Positions 1 through 9,616 of a stretch of DNA of 64,000 nucleotides are shown here, piece by piece (position 1 is the stretch's first letter; the number at the start of each line of letters is the position of its first letter). The notes under the pieces are model-generated. The model searched no databases and was not told where the DNA came from. It saw nothing but the letters and a program-made list of their open reading frames with translations. This DNA comes from Cycloclasticus sp. 46_120_T64 (GTDB taxonomy: Bacteria > Pseudomonadota > Gammaproteobacteria > Methylococcales > Cycloclasticaceae). The translations under genes and the position numbers were made by a program. The stretch spans positions 124,001 through 188,000 of the forward strand of contig MAAM01000005.1 in assembly GCA_002162695.1 (NCBI GenBank). Direction: 5' to 3'.

Positions 1-1023
1 GCCGCTGAACACGGCTTCTTCTGGCCGCCCGACCCGACTAGCTCAAGCATTTGTACGATTGGAGGCAACCTCGCTTATAATTCTGCCGGCCCTAGGGCAG
101 TGAAATACGGCACACCACGTGAAAACACCTTGGGCCTGAGTTGCGTAACCGGTGCCGGAGAAAGCCTTAAAACCGGCGCTTACACCACCAAAAGTGTGGT
201 CGGTTATGATTTAACCCGCCTCATCATCGGCTCCGAAGGGACCCTCGCGATCATCACCCAAGCCACCTTGAAACTAACCCCCTTAGCCGAGGCGAAACAC
301 ACCATCCAAGCCATTTATAGTTCGGTTGAATCGGCCGCCAAGGCAGTCGCTAACATCATGGCGCAATCTATCACCCCCTGCGCCCTAGAATTTATGGATG
401 CGACGGCTATTGCTCTGGTCAAAGACAAAGCCCAGCTTGAACTACCCGATAATGCGCAAGCACTGCTAATGATAGAAGTCGATGGTGAGCAATTTGGCAT
501 CGAAAAAATGTCTCAGGAAGTCATCCGCAGCGCTTCGGTTGCGGGGGTAATCGATGTCCAACTGGCCACAACAAAGCAGCAAATCAAACAGTTATGGCAA
601 GCACGCAAAGCGCTATCACCCTCTTTGCGAAAAATGGCACCAAAAAAAATAAATGAGGACGTGGTCGTGCCCGTGAGTGAGATCCCCGCCTTGATCCATG
701 GCCTACAACGACTATCAACGGAATACCAAATCCCCATCGTTAACTTTGGTCACGCCGGTAACGGCAATATCCACGTGAATCTGCTAGTACAGGCCGAACA
801 ACTAGAAAATGCGAAAGAATGCCTGAGCCAAGTATTCGCACTGGTTATACGACTCAATGGCAGCCTCTCTGGCGAGCACGGCATTGGCCTCGAAAAGCGC
901 GATTATATCGGTTTGGAACTCGACTCGGTGGCCATTAGTTTGATGAAAAAAATAAAACAACAGTTTGATCCGCTAAATTTATTGAACCCAGATAAGGTAT
1001 TTCCAGTCAACATAGAGACCTAG
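1..1023 (+). CDS. FAD-binding oxidase of the GlcD / D-lactate dehydrogenase family (5' end outside window)
   Basis: The reading frame is open from the first base, so the N-terminus lies outside the window; 340 codons are visible. The first ~100 residues are the end of a PCMH-type FAD-binding domain, with GGNLAYNSAGPRAVKYG and then TTKSVVGYDLTRLIIGSEGT. The rest is the FAD-linked oxidase C-terminal domain, with HAGNGNIHVN and SGEHGIGLEKRDYI and the usual ending NLLNPDKVFP. Family members oxidise 2-hydroxy acids such as glycolate or D-lactate and pass electrons to the respiratory chain. The exact substrate cannot be read from the sequence. An internal GTG at position 100 is not the start, because conserved sequence continues upstream of it. 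A universal stress gene follows 80 bp downstream on the same strand. Confidence 0.9.
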   Translation, partial: AAEHGFFWPPDPTSSSICTIGGNLAYNSAGPRAVKYGTPRENTLGLSCVTGAGESLKTGAYTTKSVVGYDLTRLIIGSEGTLAIITQATLKLTPLAEAKHTIQAIYSSVESAAKAVANIMAQSITPCALEFMDATAIALVKDKAQLELPDNAQALLMIEVDGEQFGIEKMSQEVIRSASVAGVIDVQLATTKQQIKQLWQARKALSPSLRKMAPKKINEDVVVPVSEIPALIHGLQRLSTEYQIPIVNFGHAGNGNIHVNLLVQAEQLENAKECLSQVFALVIRLNGSLSGEHGIGLEKRDYIGLELDSVAISLMKKIKQQFDPLNLLNPDKVFPVNIET

Positions 1024-1103
1024 AGCGGCAGAATCCACTTGCCAAACGGCATCACAAGCTCTTATTCTTAGTTCGACACTTATAGACAATAAGGACATTT
1101 AGC

Positions 1104-1550
1104 ATGACTGCTTATCAACACATTCTCGTGGCCTTAGACACCAGCCAGCAAGCCCCGCAAGTGTTAAGTAAAGCCCATGACTTGGCACAACAACATAAAG
1201 CCAAGCTATCGTTATTACACGTGATCGAACCCATGGTGGATGCCGCCAATTACGCCTTCGACGGCACTATCGCGGTCGATTTACTGCCCTTACAAAATAA
1301 CGCCGAAACCGTGGCTAAAGACAACATCAAAAAACTCGCGACCAGCTTTTCCATCCCTGATCAGCAGCTATATACCCTATTCGGCCAGCCCGCCAGTCAA
1401 ATCCACCAATTCAGCGAACAACACGATTGCGACTTAATCGTTATTGGTAGTCATGGCCGGCACGGCTTAGCCCTACTCCTAGGTTCAACCGCCAACGCGG
1501 TATTACACGGGGCCAGCTGTGATGTGTTAGCGGTGCGCTTTAAAGATTAA
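1104..1550 (+). CDS. Universal stress protein (UspA family)
   Basis: A 148-residue single-domain Usp protein. It begins with the typical ILVALDTS strand (residues 7-14) and ends with the nucleotide-binding signature GSHGRHGLALLLGST followed by a short valine-rich strand. That G-x2-G-x9-G-S/T pattern is the one found in ATP-binding members of the family. These are small cytoplasmic dimers raised in stress or stationary phase; the partner and trigger are unknown here. An AAGGA element at 1091-1095 is well placed for the ATG at 1104. The gene converges with nadC, leaving only 6 bp between the stop codons. Confidence 0.92.
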   Translation: MTAYQHILVALDTSQQAPQVLSKAHDLAQQHKAKLSLLHVIEPMVDAANYAFDGTIAVDLLPLQNNAETVAKDNIKKLATSFSIPDQQLYTLFGQPASQIHQFSEQHDCDLIVIGSHGRHGLALLLGSTANAVLHGASCDVLAVRFKD

Positions 1551-1556
1551 AACGCG

Positions 1557-2402
1557 TTAAGCCTCGATATTAATGCGCATCGATAAATCTACTGCTTGAA
1601 CGTTCTTGGTCAATGCACCGACAGAAATAAAATCCACCCCGGTTTTAGCAATATCCCGTATCGTAGATAAATTAACATTACCCGAGGCCTCGAGTTTTGC
1701 CGCCCCATTATTTAGCTCAACGGCTTGCACCAATTCATCTAACGTAAAGTTATCTAATAATAAGATATCGGCCTTAGCCTCTAAGGCTTGCCGCACCTCG
1801 GCCAGACTTTCGACTTCAACTTCCACATCAACACTGTCGCTCACCAAACGCGCAGCGGCCACTGCCTTCGCAATAGAACCCGCCGCCATAATATGGTTCT
1901 CTTTAATCAAGATACCGTCATATAGGCCAATCCGATGGTTAGACGCACCGCCACAGCTGACCGCATATTTTTGCGCCAGACGTAAACCAGGAATCGTTTT
2001 ACGCGTATCCAAAACAACCGCATTCGTACCATTCACCGCTTTTGCATACTGATTAGCCAACGAGGCGGTGGCCGATAAGGTTTGCAACATATTTAACGCC
2101 GCTCTTTCGCCTGTTAATAGACCGCGAGCCGAACCCGACAAATAACACAACACATCGCCGGCAAAAACCTGCTCACCCTCTTGGCACTGCCAATCAACTT
2201 GAATATTTTCATCGATGCTGTTGAATACCGCATCAAACCAGGCTTGCCCACAAACCAACATCGCCTCACGAGTAATCAGCGTGGCTGTAGCGAGTTTATC
2301 CGCGGCAATAACCTGCGCCGTTAAGTCACCACTACCGACATCTTCGGCAAGAAAGCGTTTAACATCGTCTTGAATTATTTTTCGATCTAACATGAAGTTC
2401 AT
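1557..2402 (-). CDS. nadC: Nicotinate-nucleotide pyrophosphorylase (quinolinate phosphoribosyltransferase)
   Basis: NadC joins quinolinate to PRPP with decarboxylation to give nicotinate mononucleotide, the third step of de novo NAD synthesis. The 281 residues match the family length. Signatures visible: AEDVGSGDLT near the N-terminus, the substrate-binding DTRKTIPGLR followed by KYAVSCGGASNHRIGLYDGILIKENH, and DILLLDNF. Two starts are possible: ATG at 2402, with AAGG only three bases upstream, or ATG at 2393 (MLDRK..), which has better spacing. The family suggests a start near the second. The gene lies downstream of the DUF1631 gene on the same strand, behind a terminator-like hairpin. The same order (ampD, DUF1631, nadC) is known in Pseudomonas. 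Confidence 0.96.
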   Translation of the reverse strand: MNFMLDRKIIQDDVKRFLAEDVGSGDLTAQVIAADKLATATLITREAMLVCGQAWFDAVFNSIDENIQVDWQCQEGEQVFAGDVLCYLSGSARGLLTGERAALNMLQTLSATASLANQYAKAVNGTNAVVLDTRKTIPGLRLAQKYAVSCGGASNHRIGLYDGILIKENHIMAAGSIAKAVAAARLVSDSVDVEVEVESLAEVRQALEAKADILLLDNFTLDELVQAVELNNGAAKLEASGNVNLSTIRDIAKTGVDFISVGALTKNVQAVDLSMRINIEA

Positions 2403-2410
2403 CTACCTTA

Positions 2411-2437
2411 AAAATAAAAAAACCTCCTGAGGGAGGT
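2411..2437 (-). terminator. Rho-independent terminator between DUF1631 gene and nadC
   Basis: On the minus strand the stem ACCTCC/GGAGGT (2432-2437 with 2422-2427, loop CTCA) is followed by a T-rich run complementary to 2411-2421. It follows the DUF1631 stop and ends just ahead of the nadC start, so it should end or attenuate DUF1631 transcription before nadC. Confidence 0.75.
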
Positions 2438-2474
2438 GCTTTATTATCACATAAATAGCCCACTGATAATAACC

Positions 2475-4721
2475 TTATACCACGCTAGCCTCGGTTGAAC
2501 GCCCCTTAATAAAGTTCTTCATACCGGCTAACACCCTCTCCACGAGCGGCTCTTTTTCTTGCCCCAGTAAACGAATTTTCTTTTCCCGTAACGCCTCGGA
2601 AAAATCGACCAACTTAACGTCCAAGGCTTTACCACCACGATCATCGACAAACAAACAACTCGACGTTACGCTGCTTTTCCACGATAACTTCGCGCGTAAT
2701 AACTCGCCGGCCTCGTTGTTATACTCAATCCAATCCCCCACCTGCATCTTATTGCTTCGTTTGCTGAACTTATCATTCGGCATCGCCGACTGCTCGCTCT
2801 CCAGTTCTTGCAATAAGCTTTCCTCTAAACTGGCCATCGACAGCTCCTCGGCAAAACCGACCATCGACACCTCGTTGCCAGCCTCAAGTTCAGCGGCCTG
2901 TTCATCGCTAGCCGCTAGCAATAAGTGCCGGTGCCAAGACTCCAGCTCCTTAAAAAACTGGCTCGATTGGTGAAAGTCATACGATATATTTTCTAAACCT
3001 ACTTTCAAGTCTTTTAATAAACGGCCTAGGTTGGCCAAGATAGCTTTTTTCTCAGCTACACTGCTGGGCTTGTTCACACTACAAAGTAAACGCTCAATCA
3101 CTTGCAGGCATTTTCCCACCTCCTGCGGCTCCCGCTCATGCCGTAACAAAGCTAACACCAAAACATCATTCCATACACTATCGAGAAAAACTTGCACAAA
3201 CTCAGGAATTGTTTGACCATTCAGTCGTAATGCCATCTCATAGGCCGCTTTACGCTTCGTTAACTCTAGCTGTTCATTGCTTCGCGTTGCCGCGCGCGAG
3301 CGCTCCTCAATAACATCGACCTGCCGCTGCTGCTGCTGCATAAATAATTTAAACTCGGCAAACAAATCGGCGAAGATCACGATATCACTGTCAAAATCCA
3401 TTAACACCCGCGCAACCAATGATTCCATTTTTTCGAACACGCTATTCTTTATTTTCGTATTCTTTTCACTCACCCCTAAACCCGCCTGCGATAAAGCGTT
3501 CAAAAACTGCCTCGCGGGATGACTTTTTTTCGCAAAGAAATCCTTATCCATCATCGCCACTTTCAAGATAGGAATTTGCAATTGCGCAATCATCGCCCGC
3601 ACGACATCAGGTAAGTGCCGATCTTGCAGAATTACATCAAAAAACATTGCGACAACATCAATCAGCGTATCATCCTGCTCGGCATACGGCTGCCGCTGCC
3701 CATCTATTTGAATTTTCGTGCCAATTTGCGCACGTACACTTTGCTGCGCATCAGCACCCGCGTGCTGAATACTGGTCAATGTTGATATAAGTTCATTGGT
3801 CGGCAGTTGTTCACCAGCAACCTGTAGACCATCCGTCTTCACCGTCTCAGCACCTGAGACTCGATAGGCTTGCGCCATATCTAGTAAATTACTATACAAG
3901 GCTGGGTCCAACTGAGCATTGACTATGCCCGAGCCCTGCATCGCCGCCGGCAGATTACTTTGCTGCGACGAATACCCTTGCTGCTGCACTGAACTTGCCA
4001 TATCAGCCGCCTTGTTAACAACCGAACGGCTTCGCTTAATGGGAATTTTAGGCAGAACACCCGCATCGACAAACAGCTCATTAATTGTATCGAGCACATC
4101 CCCCAAACCATTTAACACAACCTCAGAGAAAGACCGATAAAGAATATTTTCAACCTCTTTTGAAAATGACTCAGCTTGTATTAAATCCGCATAGGTATTC
4201 ATCAATACCGATGGCCCAAAAGGATTTTTGCTTTCGTTTAACCCCTCAGTCTTAGTAATAAACTCAATGCGACTTCTTAAAGCGTGCAATAGCTTACTTA
4301 AACGCCCTTCATTGCTCGATATATAGCCTTCTAATAACAGCTTATTTTCAACCTCATCAACCGCCAACAAACTAAGCCCATCCTCTACACCCGCTGACGC
4401 AAATGAAGCAAGCCCAACCTGTTCGTTGCCTATAAGCTCATCACAATAACCTAGAATATTTTTCGATATAGCCCCTATAAAGGCACGCGTTAGACTCTTA
4501 TAGTTTTGTTTTAAAACACTCATATCTGCCAAAATCGACGCAGAATCACCCCCGGCCATGGCATCATTTAAGGCCTCATCGACGCCCTCGAAGTGCTGCA
4601 GGACACTCTGCTGAAGGTAAATCTCCAGCAAGTTTCCTGATGAGCGAATCAGTTTTTTCTTCTCCATTTGCATATTACCTGCTTGACGAGTCGGGGTAGC
4701 CGTGGAGCCTTTAATATCCAT
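2475..4721 (-). CDS. DUF1631 family protein
   Basis: A 748-residue, mostly helical and acidic cytoplasmic protein with no signal peptide or membrane segment. I recognise it as DUF1631 from its overall layout and its position between ampD and nadC, as in Pseudomonas, where such proteins have been mis-named thymidine phosphorylase. It resembles no phosphorylase. The middle section is glutamine-rich and low in complexity (about residues 225-275). The C-terminal ~80 residues (GDWIEYNNEAGELLRAKLSW onward) look like a PilZ-like beta barrel, which would suggest second-messenger sensing; that is inference. The start is supported by AAGGAGGGG a few bases upstream of ATG. Function unknown. Confidence 0.85.
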   Translation of the reverse strand: MDIKGSTATPTRQAGNMQMEKKKLIRSSGNLLEIYLQQSVLQHFEGVDEALNDAMAGGDSASILADMSVLKQNYKSLTRAFIGAISKNILGYCDELIGNEQVGLASFASAGVEDGLSLLAVDEVENKLLLEGYISSNEGRLSKLLHALRSRIEFITKTEGLNESKNPFGPSVLMNTYADLIQAESFSKEVENILYRSFSEVVLNGLGDVLDTINELFVDAGVLPKIPIKRSRSVVNKAADMASSVQQQGYSSQQSNLPAAMQGSGIVNAQLDPALYSNLLDMAQAYRVSGAETVKTDGLQVAGEQLPTNELISTLTSIQHAGADAQQSVRAQIGTKIQIDGQRQPYAEQDDTLIDVVAMFFDVILQDRHLPDVVRAMIAQLQIPILKVAMMDKDFFAKKSHPARQFLNALSQAGLGVSEKNTKIKNSVFEKMESLVARVLMDFDSDIVIFADLFAEFKLFMQQQQRQVDVIEERSRAATRSNEQLELTKRKAAYEMALRLNGQTIPEFVQVFLDSVWNDVLVLALLRHEREPQEVGKCLQVIERLLCSVNKPSSVAEKKAILANLGRLLKDLKVGLENISYDFHQSSQFFKELESWHRHLLLAASDEQAAELEAGNEVSMVGFAEELSMASLEESLLQELESEQSAMPNDKFSKRSNKMQVGDWIEYNNEAGELLRAKLSWKSSVTSSCLFVDDRGGKALDVKLVDFSEALREKKIRLLGQEKEPLVERVLAGMKNFIKGRSTEASVV

Positions 4722-4781
4722 ATTTAAACTTCCCCTCCTTACATTATTAGTCTTTCCTAGTGTATAGTCGATTCACAATAA

Positions 4782-4805
4782 AATCTGTGTACCAGCACAC
4801 AGATT
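4782..4805. promoter_or_regulatory. 9-bp inverted repeat just upstream of ampD
   Basis: The arms AATCTGTGT (4782-4790) and ACACAGATT (4797-4805) are perfect inverted repeats separated by six bases. The repeat lies 17 bp before the ampD ATG, in the only gap between the divergent DUF1631 and ampD genes. It could be an operator or a 5' UTR hairpin. There is no T-run, so a terminator is unlikely. Confidence 0.45.
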
Positions 4806-4822
4806 GAAAACTCATTTTCCAT

Positions 4823-5377
4823 ATGAATGCCTCCCCTTATACCATCCAGCACGGCTTAATACAAAACGCCGTATTTAAAGCCTCTGCCAATAAAAATGAG
4901 CGCCCCGATCCTGAGGATATTCGTTTAATCATCGTGCACGGCATCAGTCTCCCGCCCGAGCACTTTGGCAACCACTACATAGATGATTTTTTTCTGAATA
5001 CGCTCGACCCACAGGCTCACCCATATTTTGCAGAAATTGCTGAATTACGAGTATCCACCCATTTATTGATTCGCCGTGATGGGCGTGTCACCCAGTACGT
5101 GCCCTTTCACCAACGAGCTTGGCACGCCGGCGTCTCTTCTTTCAATGGCGAAGAGAACTGTAATGATTTTTCGATTGGCATCGAACTCGAAGGAACCGAC
5201 CAGCTCGCTTATACCGAGCAACAATACGCCGAACTCGGTCGTTGTTGTCGCAGCCTAATACAGCATTACCCACTTATATCCCCAACTCACATCGTCGGCC
5301 ACTGCGACGTCGCGCCAGGGCGCAAGACTGACCCGGGCACAAGCTTTGACTGGGAAAGATTTAGAGCGCTACTCTGA
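4823..5377 (+). CDS. ampD: 1,6-anhydro-N-acetylmuramyl-L-alanine amidase
   Basis: AmpD cleaves the amide bond between anhydro-MurNAc and the stem peptide in the cytoplasm during peptidoglycan recycling. It thereby lowers the muropeptides that induce AmpR-type beta-lactamases. The 184 residues match the family. The zinc ligands are visible as His39 (IIVHGISLP), His160 and Asp170 (VGHCDVAPGRKTDPG). SIGIELEGTD supplies the glutamate seen in the active site of family members. There is no signal peptide, which fits AmpD rather than a periplasmic AmiD. No clear Shine-Dalgarno sequence precedes the ATG; a 9-bp inverted repeat lies there instead. The last nine bases overlap the convergent lspA gene. 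Confidence 0.95.
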   Translation: MNASPYTIQHGLIQNAVFKASANKNERPDPEDIRLIIVHGISLPPEHFGNHYIDDFFLNTLDPQAHPYFAEIAELRVSTHLLIRRDGRVTQYVPFHQRAWHAGVSSFNGEENCNDFSIGIELEGTDQLAYTEQQYAELGRCCRSLIQHYPLISPTHIVGHCDVAPGRKTDPGTSFDWERFRALL

Positions 5378-5848
5378 GCGAGTCGTTGCTTGCGGCCTAA
5401 AGGTGTCAATTAACATCATCAGCACACCGACAGAAATAGCGCAATCGGCAATATTAAACACCGGCCAATGCCATGTTTGGTAATACACGTCGATAAAGTC
5501 AATCACATAACCGTAGGATATGCGATCTATCACATTGCCTATCGCCCCACCTAAGATTAACGACAAGGTCACCGCCATCCACCGCTCAGCTGGTTTTAAC
5601 CGCGTCAGCCAGATGCTTAAACTAATACTTGCGATCAGCGCAATAGCCACAAAAAACCAGCGCTGCCAACCGCCTGCCGAGCTTAAAAAACTAAACGCGG
5701 CACCGGTATTATGCACATAGGTGAAATTTAGCTGGGGTATCAGCTGTATCGACTCATACAAATCAAAATTTGCCACCACCCATAATTTGCTGAGCTGATC
5801 CAATACCAACACCAACAATGAGAGACCTAACCACTTCAACATCCCCAT
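5369..5848 (-). CDS. lspA: Lipoprotein signal peptidase (signal peptidase II)
   Basis: LspA is the inner-membrane aspartyl protease that removes the signal peptide from diacylglyceryl prolipoproteins. The 159 residues form four membrane segments. The catalytic blocks are clear: YVHNTGAAFSFL, then GGAIGNVIDRI and GYVIDFIDVYY, which carry the two catalytic aspartates. It starts 3 bp after the ileS stop codon, giving the conserved ribF-ileS-lspA order and probably one transcript. Its 3' end overlaps the convergent ampD gene by nine bases and no terminator is seen. Confidence 0.97.
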   Translation of the reverse strand: MGMLKWLGLSLLVLVLDQLSKLWVVANFDLYESIQLIPQLNFTYVHNTGAAFSFLSSAGGWQRWFFVAIALIASISLSIWLTRLKPAERWMAVTLSLILGGAIGNVIDRISYGYVIDFIDVYYQTWHWPVFNIADCAISVGVLMMLIDTFRPQATTRSE

Positions 5849-5851
5849 CGG

Positions 5852-8662
5852 TTAAGCGAATAAGCGTTGCTCGCCGTCGCCATCAACATTTTCAACACAA
5901 CGGCCACATAACTCTGGGTGCTGTTCCGCAACAGCCACGTCCTCGCGGCGGTGCCAACAACGTGTACACTTTTCGTGTTCACTGGCAACAATCTCAATAA
6001 ACAAATTATCATTATCCGTTGCGTGTGCCTGCGCCGTTTTCTCACTCAAGGGTTTAACCTGTGCGTACGAGGTAATCAAAATGAAACGCAGTTCGTCATC
6101 TAGCTTGCTCAATTTATCGAACAACTCACCATCGCAGTACAAGGTGACATCGGCATCGAGACCTGAACCAATCGTGCCTTCGGCTCGCACCCGTTCAAGC
6201 TCTTTACTCACCAATTCACGTGTCGCAATAAGCTCTTGCCAAAATGCTAACTCACTCGTCGCATCAGCCGCTATCGGGAAACCCTCATAAGCCGTTGCTA
6301 AGAAAACCGATTCCTCGCGTTCACCCGGCATCGTCAACCAAATTTCTTCTGCGGTATAACTCAAAATCGGTGCGACCCAACGCACAAATGCTTCTGCTAT
6401 ATGAAACATCGCCGTTTGTGATGAGCGCCTCGCGAGGCTATCTTGTTGCAAGGTATATTGACGATCCTTAATAACGTCCAGGTAAAAACTACCCATATCA
6501 ACAGAGCAAAAATGGTGTATTTTTTGGTGTACCTGTAAGAACTGGTAGTTATCGTAATGCGCCAGTACTTCCGTTTGCGTTTGTTGCGTTTTTTCAAGCG
6601 CCCAACGGTCTAATGGCAGCATTTTCTCGACCTCGACACAATCGGTCGCCGGATCAAAATCATTTAAGTTAGATAATAAATAACGCGCGGTATTCCTTAA
6701 ACGTCGATAAACATCTGAGGTGCGTTTCAATATCTCATCGGACACCGTCATCTCACCACTATAGTCATTAGCAGAGACCCATAAACGCAACACGTCGGCG
6801 CCCAGTGAATTGATAACTTTTTGCGGAGCAACCACATTACCACGTGATTTTGACATTTTCATGCCCTTTGCATCAACCGTAAAACCATGGGTTAACACCG
6901 AATCAAACGGTGCACAGTCATTCATTGCAATCGATGTCAATAACGATGATTGAAACCAGCCACGGTGCTGATCGGAGCCTTCGAGGTACATCGCAGCAGG
7001 AAACGGTAGTTGCTCACGACGCTCTAGAACACAAGAGTGGCTAACCCCTGAATCAAACCAAACGTCTAAAATATCGTTAATTTTTGTATATTCAGCGGCT
7101 TCATCACCTAATAACTCGGCAGCATCTAATTCAAACCAAGCTTCGATACCGGCATTCTCAATACGCTGCGCCACTTGTTCGATCAACTCAGCCGTATTCG
7201 GGTGTAAATCACCACTTTCTTTATGCACAAACAGGGCTATCGGCACCCCCCAGTTACGCTGGCGTGAGATACACCAATCAGGGCGGCCTTCCACCATGCT
7301 GTTAATACGCGCTTCACCCCATTCTGGAATCCACGACACCCGTTTAATTTCTTCCAAGGCTTTAGCGCGTAGGTTATTTTTATCCATCGAGATAAACCAC
7401 TGCGGCGTTGCCCTAAAGATAATCGGCGTTTTGTGTCGCCAGCAATGCGGGTAACTATGATTCAGCGCCTCTTCGTGAACCAGTACGTCGTTTTCTTTTA
7501 ACACCTCGATCACATCAGCATTCGCACTAAACACGTGTTTGCCGGCGAACAACTCGGTGCTTGGTAAAAACACCCCGTTATCACCCACTGGGTTCTCAAC
7601 CGGCAGATTGTATTGCTGCCCAACGATATAATCGTCCTGACCGTGGCCCGGCGCGGTATGAACTGAACCCGTACCGGCTTCAGCGGTCACGTGATGACCC
7701 AAAATAATCGGTACCTCACGCTCATAAAACGGGTGATTCAGGCTCATATACTCTAAATCTTTGCCCTTGCAATATGCCACCACACGGTAGTCATCAATAG
7801 CATAACGCAGCATCGTATCTTTCAATAATTTCTCGGCCAGCACTAAACGCTCGTCACCACTTTGCACCATCACATAATCAAACTCAGGGTTCATTGAAAC
7901 CGCTTGGTTTGCCGGCAAAGTCCACGGTGTGGTCGTCCAAATAACAACGGAAATGGGTCCATGCCCTGGCGAGCCATCACTGCTATGAAAGTGCTGGGTA
8001 AACGTCGTTTCGTCCTTAACCGTAAAACGCACATCAATTGCTGGTGAACGTTTATCTTCATACTCCACTTCAGCCTCGGCTAAAGCAGAACCACAATCGG
8101 TACACCAATGCACCGGCTTAGAGCCTTTATGTAAATGACCATTCTCAACAATACGCCCAAGTGAACGCAAGATATCGGCTTCAAACTGAAAATCCATGCT
8201 CAAATAAGGACGCTGCCAATCACCAAAAACACCGAGGCGAATAAACTCGTCTTTTTGCATCGCAACTTGTTTCGTCGCATAGGTTCGACAAGCTTTACGA
8301 AATTCAGCGGCACTGACCTTAACCCCTGCCTTGCCAATTTTCTTTTCCACCATCAATTCAATCGGCAAACCATGACAATCCCAGCCAGGCACATAGGGTG
8401 AATCAAACCCCTGCAAGGTTTTACTTTTGATAATAATGTCTTTTAAAACCTTATTAACCGCGTGACCAATATGAATCGGGCCATTCGCATATGGAGGGCC
8501 ATCGTGTAAAACAAACTGAGGTTTGCCGGCAAACTTATCACGAATTTTCTGGTACAAGCCCATATCCTGCCAACGTTTCAAGGTTGCAGGTTCGCGGTTT
8601 GCTAAATTAGCTTTCATCGGAAAGCTGGTTTTTGGCAGATTAAGGGTCTTTTTGTAATCCAT
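5852..8662 (-). CDS. ileS: Isoleucyl-tRNA synthetase
   Basis: A class I aminoacyl-tRNA synthetase that charges tRNA-Ile and edits valine. The HIGH motif is in [21 protein letters not shown] and the KMSKS loop in [12 protein letters not shown]. The C-terminus has the zinc-binding finger [11 protein letters not shown]...CGRCVENV. The frame is open further upstream to 8725, but the family starts with [10 protein letters not shown], so I place the start at ATG 8662. This gives 936 residues, close to the 938 of E. coli, and avoids overlap with ribF, leaving 7 bp between the genes. The upstream ribF and downstream lspA are probably cotranscribed with it. Confidence 0.97.
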   Translation of the reverse strand: MDYKKTLNLPKTSFPMKANLANREPATLKRWQDMGLYQKIRDKFAGKPQFVLHDGPPYANGPIHIGHAVNKVLKDIIIKSKTLQGFDSPYVPGWDCHGLPIELMVEKKIGKAGVKVSAAEFRKACRTYATKQVAMQKDEFIRLGVFGDWQRPYLSMDFQFEADILRSLGRIVENGHLHKGSKPVHWCTDCGSALAEAEVEYEDKRSPAIDVRFTVKDETTFTQHFHSSDGSPGHGPISVVIWTTTPWTLPANQAVSMNPEFDYVMVQSGDERLVLAEKLLKDTMLRYAIDDYRVVAYCKGKDLEYMSLNHPFYEREVPIILGHHVTAEAGTGSVHTAPGHGQDDYIVGQQYNLPVENPVGDNGVFLPSTELFAGKHVFSANADVIEVLKENDVLVHEEALNHSYPHCWRHKTPIIFRATPQWFISMDKNNLRAKALEEIKRVSWIPEWGEARINSMVEGRPDWCISRQRNWGVPIALFVHKESGDLHPNTAELIEQVAQRIENAGIEAWFELDAAELLGDEAAEYTKINDILDVWFDSGVSHSCVLERREQLPFPAAMYLEGSDQHRGWFQSSLLTSIAMNDCAPFDSVLTHGFTVDAKGMKMSKSRGNVVAPQKVINSLGADVLRLWVSANDYSGEMTVSDEILKRTSDVYRRLRNTARYLLSNLNDFDPATDCVEVEKMLPLDRWALEKTQQTQTEVLAHYDNYQFLQVHQKIHHFCSVDMGSFYLDVIKDRQYTLQQDSLARRSSQTAMFHIAEAFVRWVAPILSYTAEEIWLTMPGEREESVFLATAYEGFPIAADATSELAFWQELIATRELVSKELERVRAEGTIGSGLDADVTLYCDGELFDKLSKLDDELRFILITSYAQVKPLSEKTAQAHATDNDNLFIEIVASEHEKCTRCWHRREDVAVAEQHPELCGRCVENVDGDGEQRLFA

Positions 8663-8669
8663 AGCGTTC

Positions 8670-9608
8670 TTAGGCGGTTCGTTTTTTATTAAAGTAGGTT
8701 CTAGCTTGTTCTGAGTCGATTGCAATTTGCCGTTGCAAGGGTTCTAGACCATCAAATTTCTGCTCACCACGAAGCTTCTTACACAAACCAATGACAACGC
8801 GTTGACCGTATAAGTCAGCCGAAAAATCAAATAGGTGTGCTTCCAGTAATACCGCGGTAGTCTGTTCGATGGAAGGGCGCGTGCCAATATTGGCCACCCC
8901 TTCATAAACCAAGCCGGATTCGAGCGTTATTGTAACGGCAAAAACACCTTTTAGCGGAGTTTTTCTATTTTTCACCCGTATATTCGCGGTTGGAAAACCC
9001 AGCTCCCGCCCACGTTTATGCCCATGCATCACTCGGCCCGACATCGTATACGGTCGAGATAAATATTCTGCCGCCTGATCTAACTGACCATTTTCTAATG
9101 CCGCACGAATTAGGGTACTGCTCACCCGCTCCTCGGCGATCTTAAACGAGCTAGATCGCTGTACGGTAAAACCATGTACTGCTCCGGCTTGCTGCAAGTA
9201 CTCAAAGTTGCCTTGGCGATTTTTGCCAAAACAAAAATCATCTCCGACAATCAACCATTTAATGCGTAATTGCTGCACCAGCATTTGCACAAACTGCTCT
9301 GCACTCAACGTCGCCATCGCTGCATTGAAACGCAGAAGGTATAAGGCATCAACACCTAAGGCGGAAAGCTCGCTAATTTTATCGCGCGCAGTCGAAATTC
9401 TAGCCGGCGCATCCGCACCTCTAAAAAACTCAATCGGCTGAGGTTCAAAACACATCACCACCGAGGGCAGGTTCAATGCCGCAGCTTGCGTCGTCAAGGC
9501 ATTCAACACCATTCGATGCCCAGCATGCACGCCATCAAAGTTACCAATCGTTAGCACACAACCCGCTGGAAAAACCGGCAGTTCCGGCAAATGTCTAATT
9601 AACTTCAT
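8670..9608 (-). CDS. ribF: Bifunctional riboflavin kinase / FMN adenylyltransferase
   Basis: RibF phosphorylates riboflavin to FMN and adenylates FMN to FAD. The N-terminal nucleotidyltransferase domain shows [13 protein letters not shown] (residues ~22-34), including the HxGH motif, and later the conserved RISSTLIR-like stretch ([10 protein letters not shown]). The C-terminal kinase domain has [15 protein letters not shown] and [12 protein letters not shown]. The 312 residues are normal. It lies 8 bp after murJ and 7 bp before the chosen ileS start. Confidence 0.97.
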   Translation of the reverse strand: MKLIRHLPELPVFPAGCVLTIGNFDGVHAGHRMVLNALTTQAAALNLPSVVMCFEPQPIEFFRGADAPARISTARDKISELSALGVDALYLLRFNAAMATLSAEQFVQMLVQQLRIKWLIVGDDFCFGKNRQGNFEYLQQAGAVHGFTVQRSSSFKIAEERVSSTLIRAALENGQLDQAAEYLSRPYTMSGRVMHGHKRGRELGFPTANIRVKNRKTPLKGVFAVTITLESGLVYEGVANIGTRPSIEQTTAVLLEAHLFDFSADLYGQRVVIGLCKKLRGEQKFDGLEPLQRQIAIDSEQARTYFNKKRTA

Positions 9609-9616
9609 GACCTGTA

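Noticed and set aside
1606-2052. Long plus-strand frame opposite nadC
   Set aside because: It is antisense to a well-conserved gene, low in complexity (Ser/Thr-rich) and resembles no protein family.
8663-8725. Upstream start for ileS at 8725
   Set aside because: It overlaps ribF by 56 bp and adds residues not found in the family.
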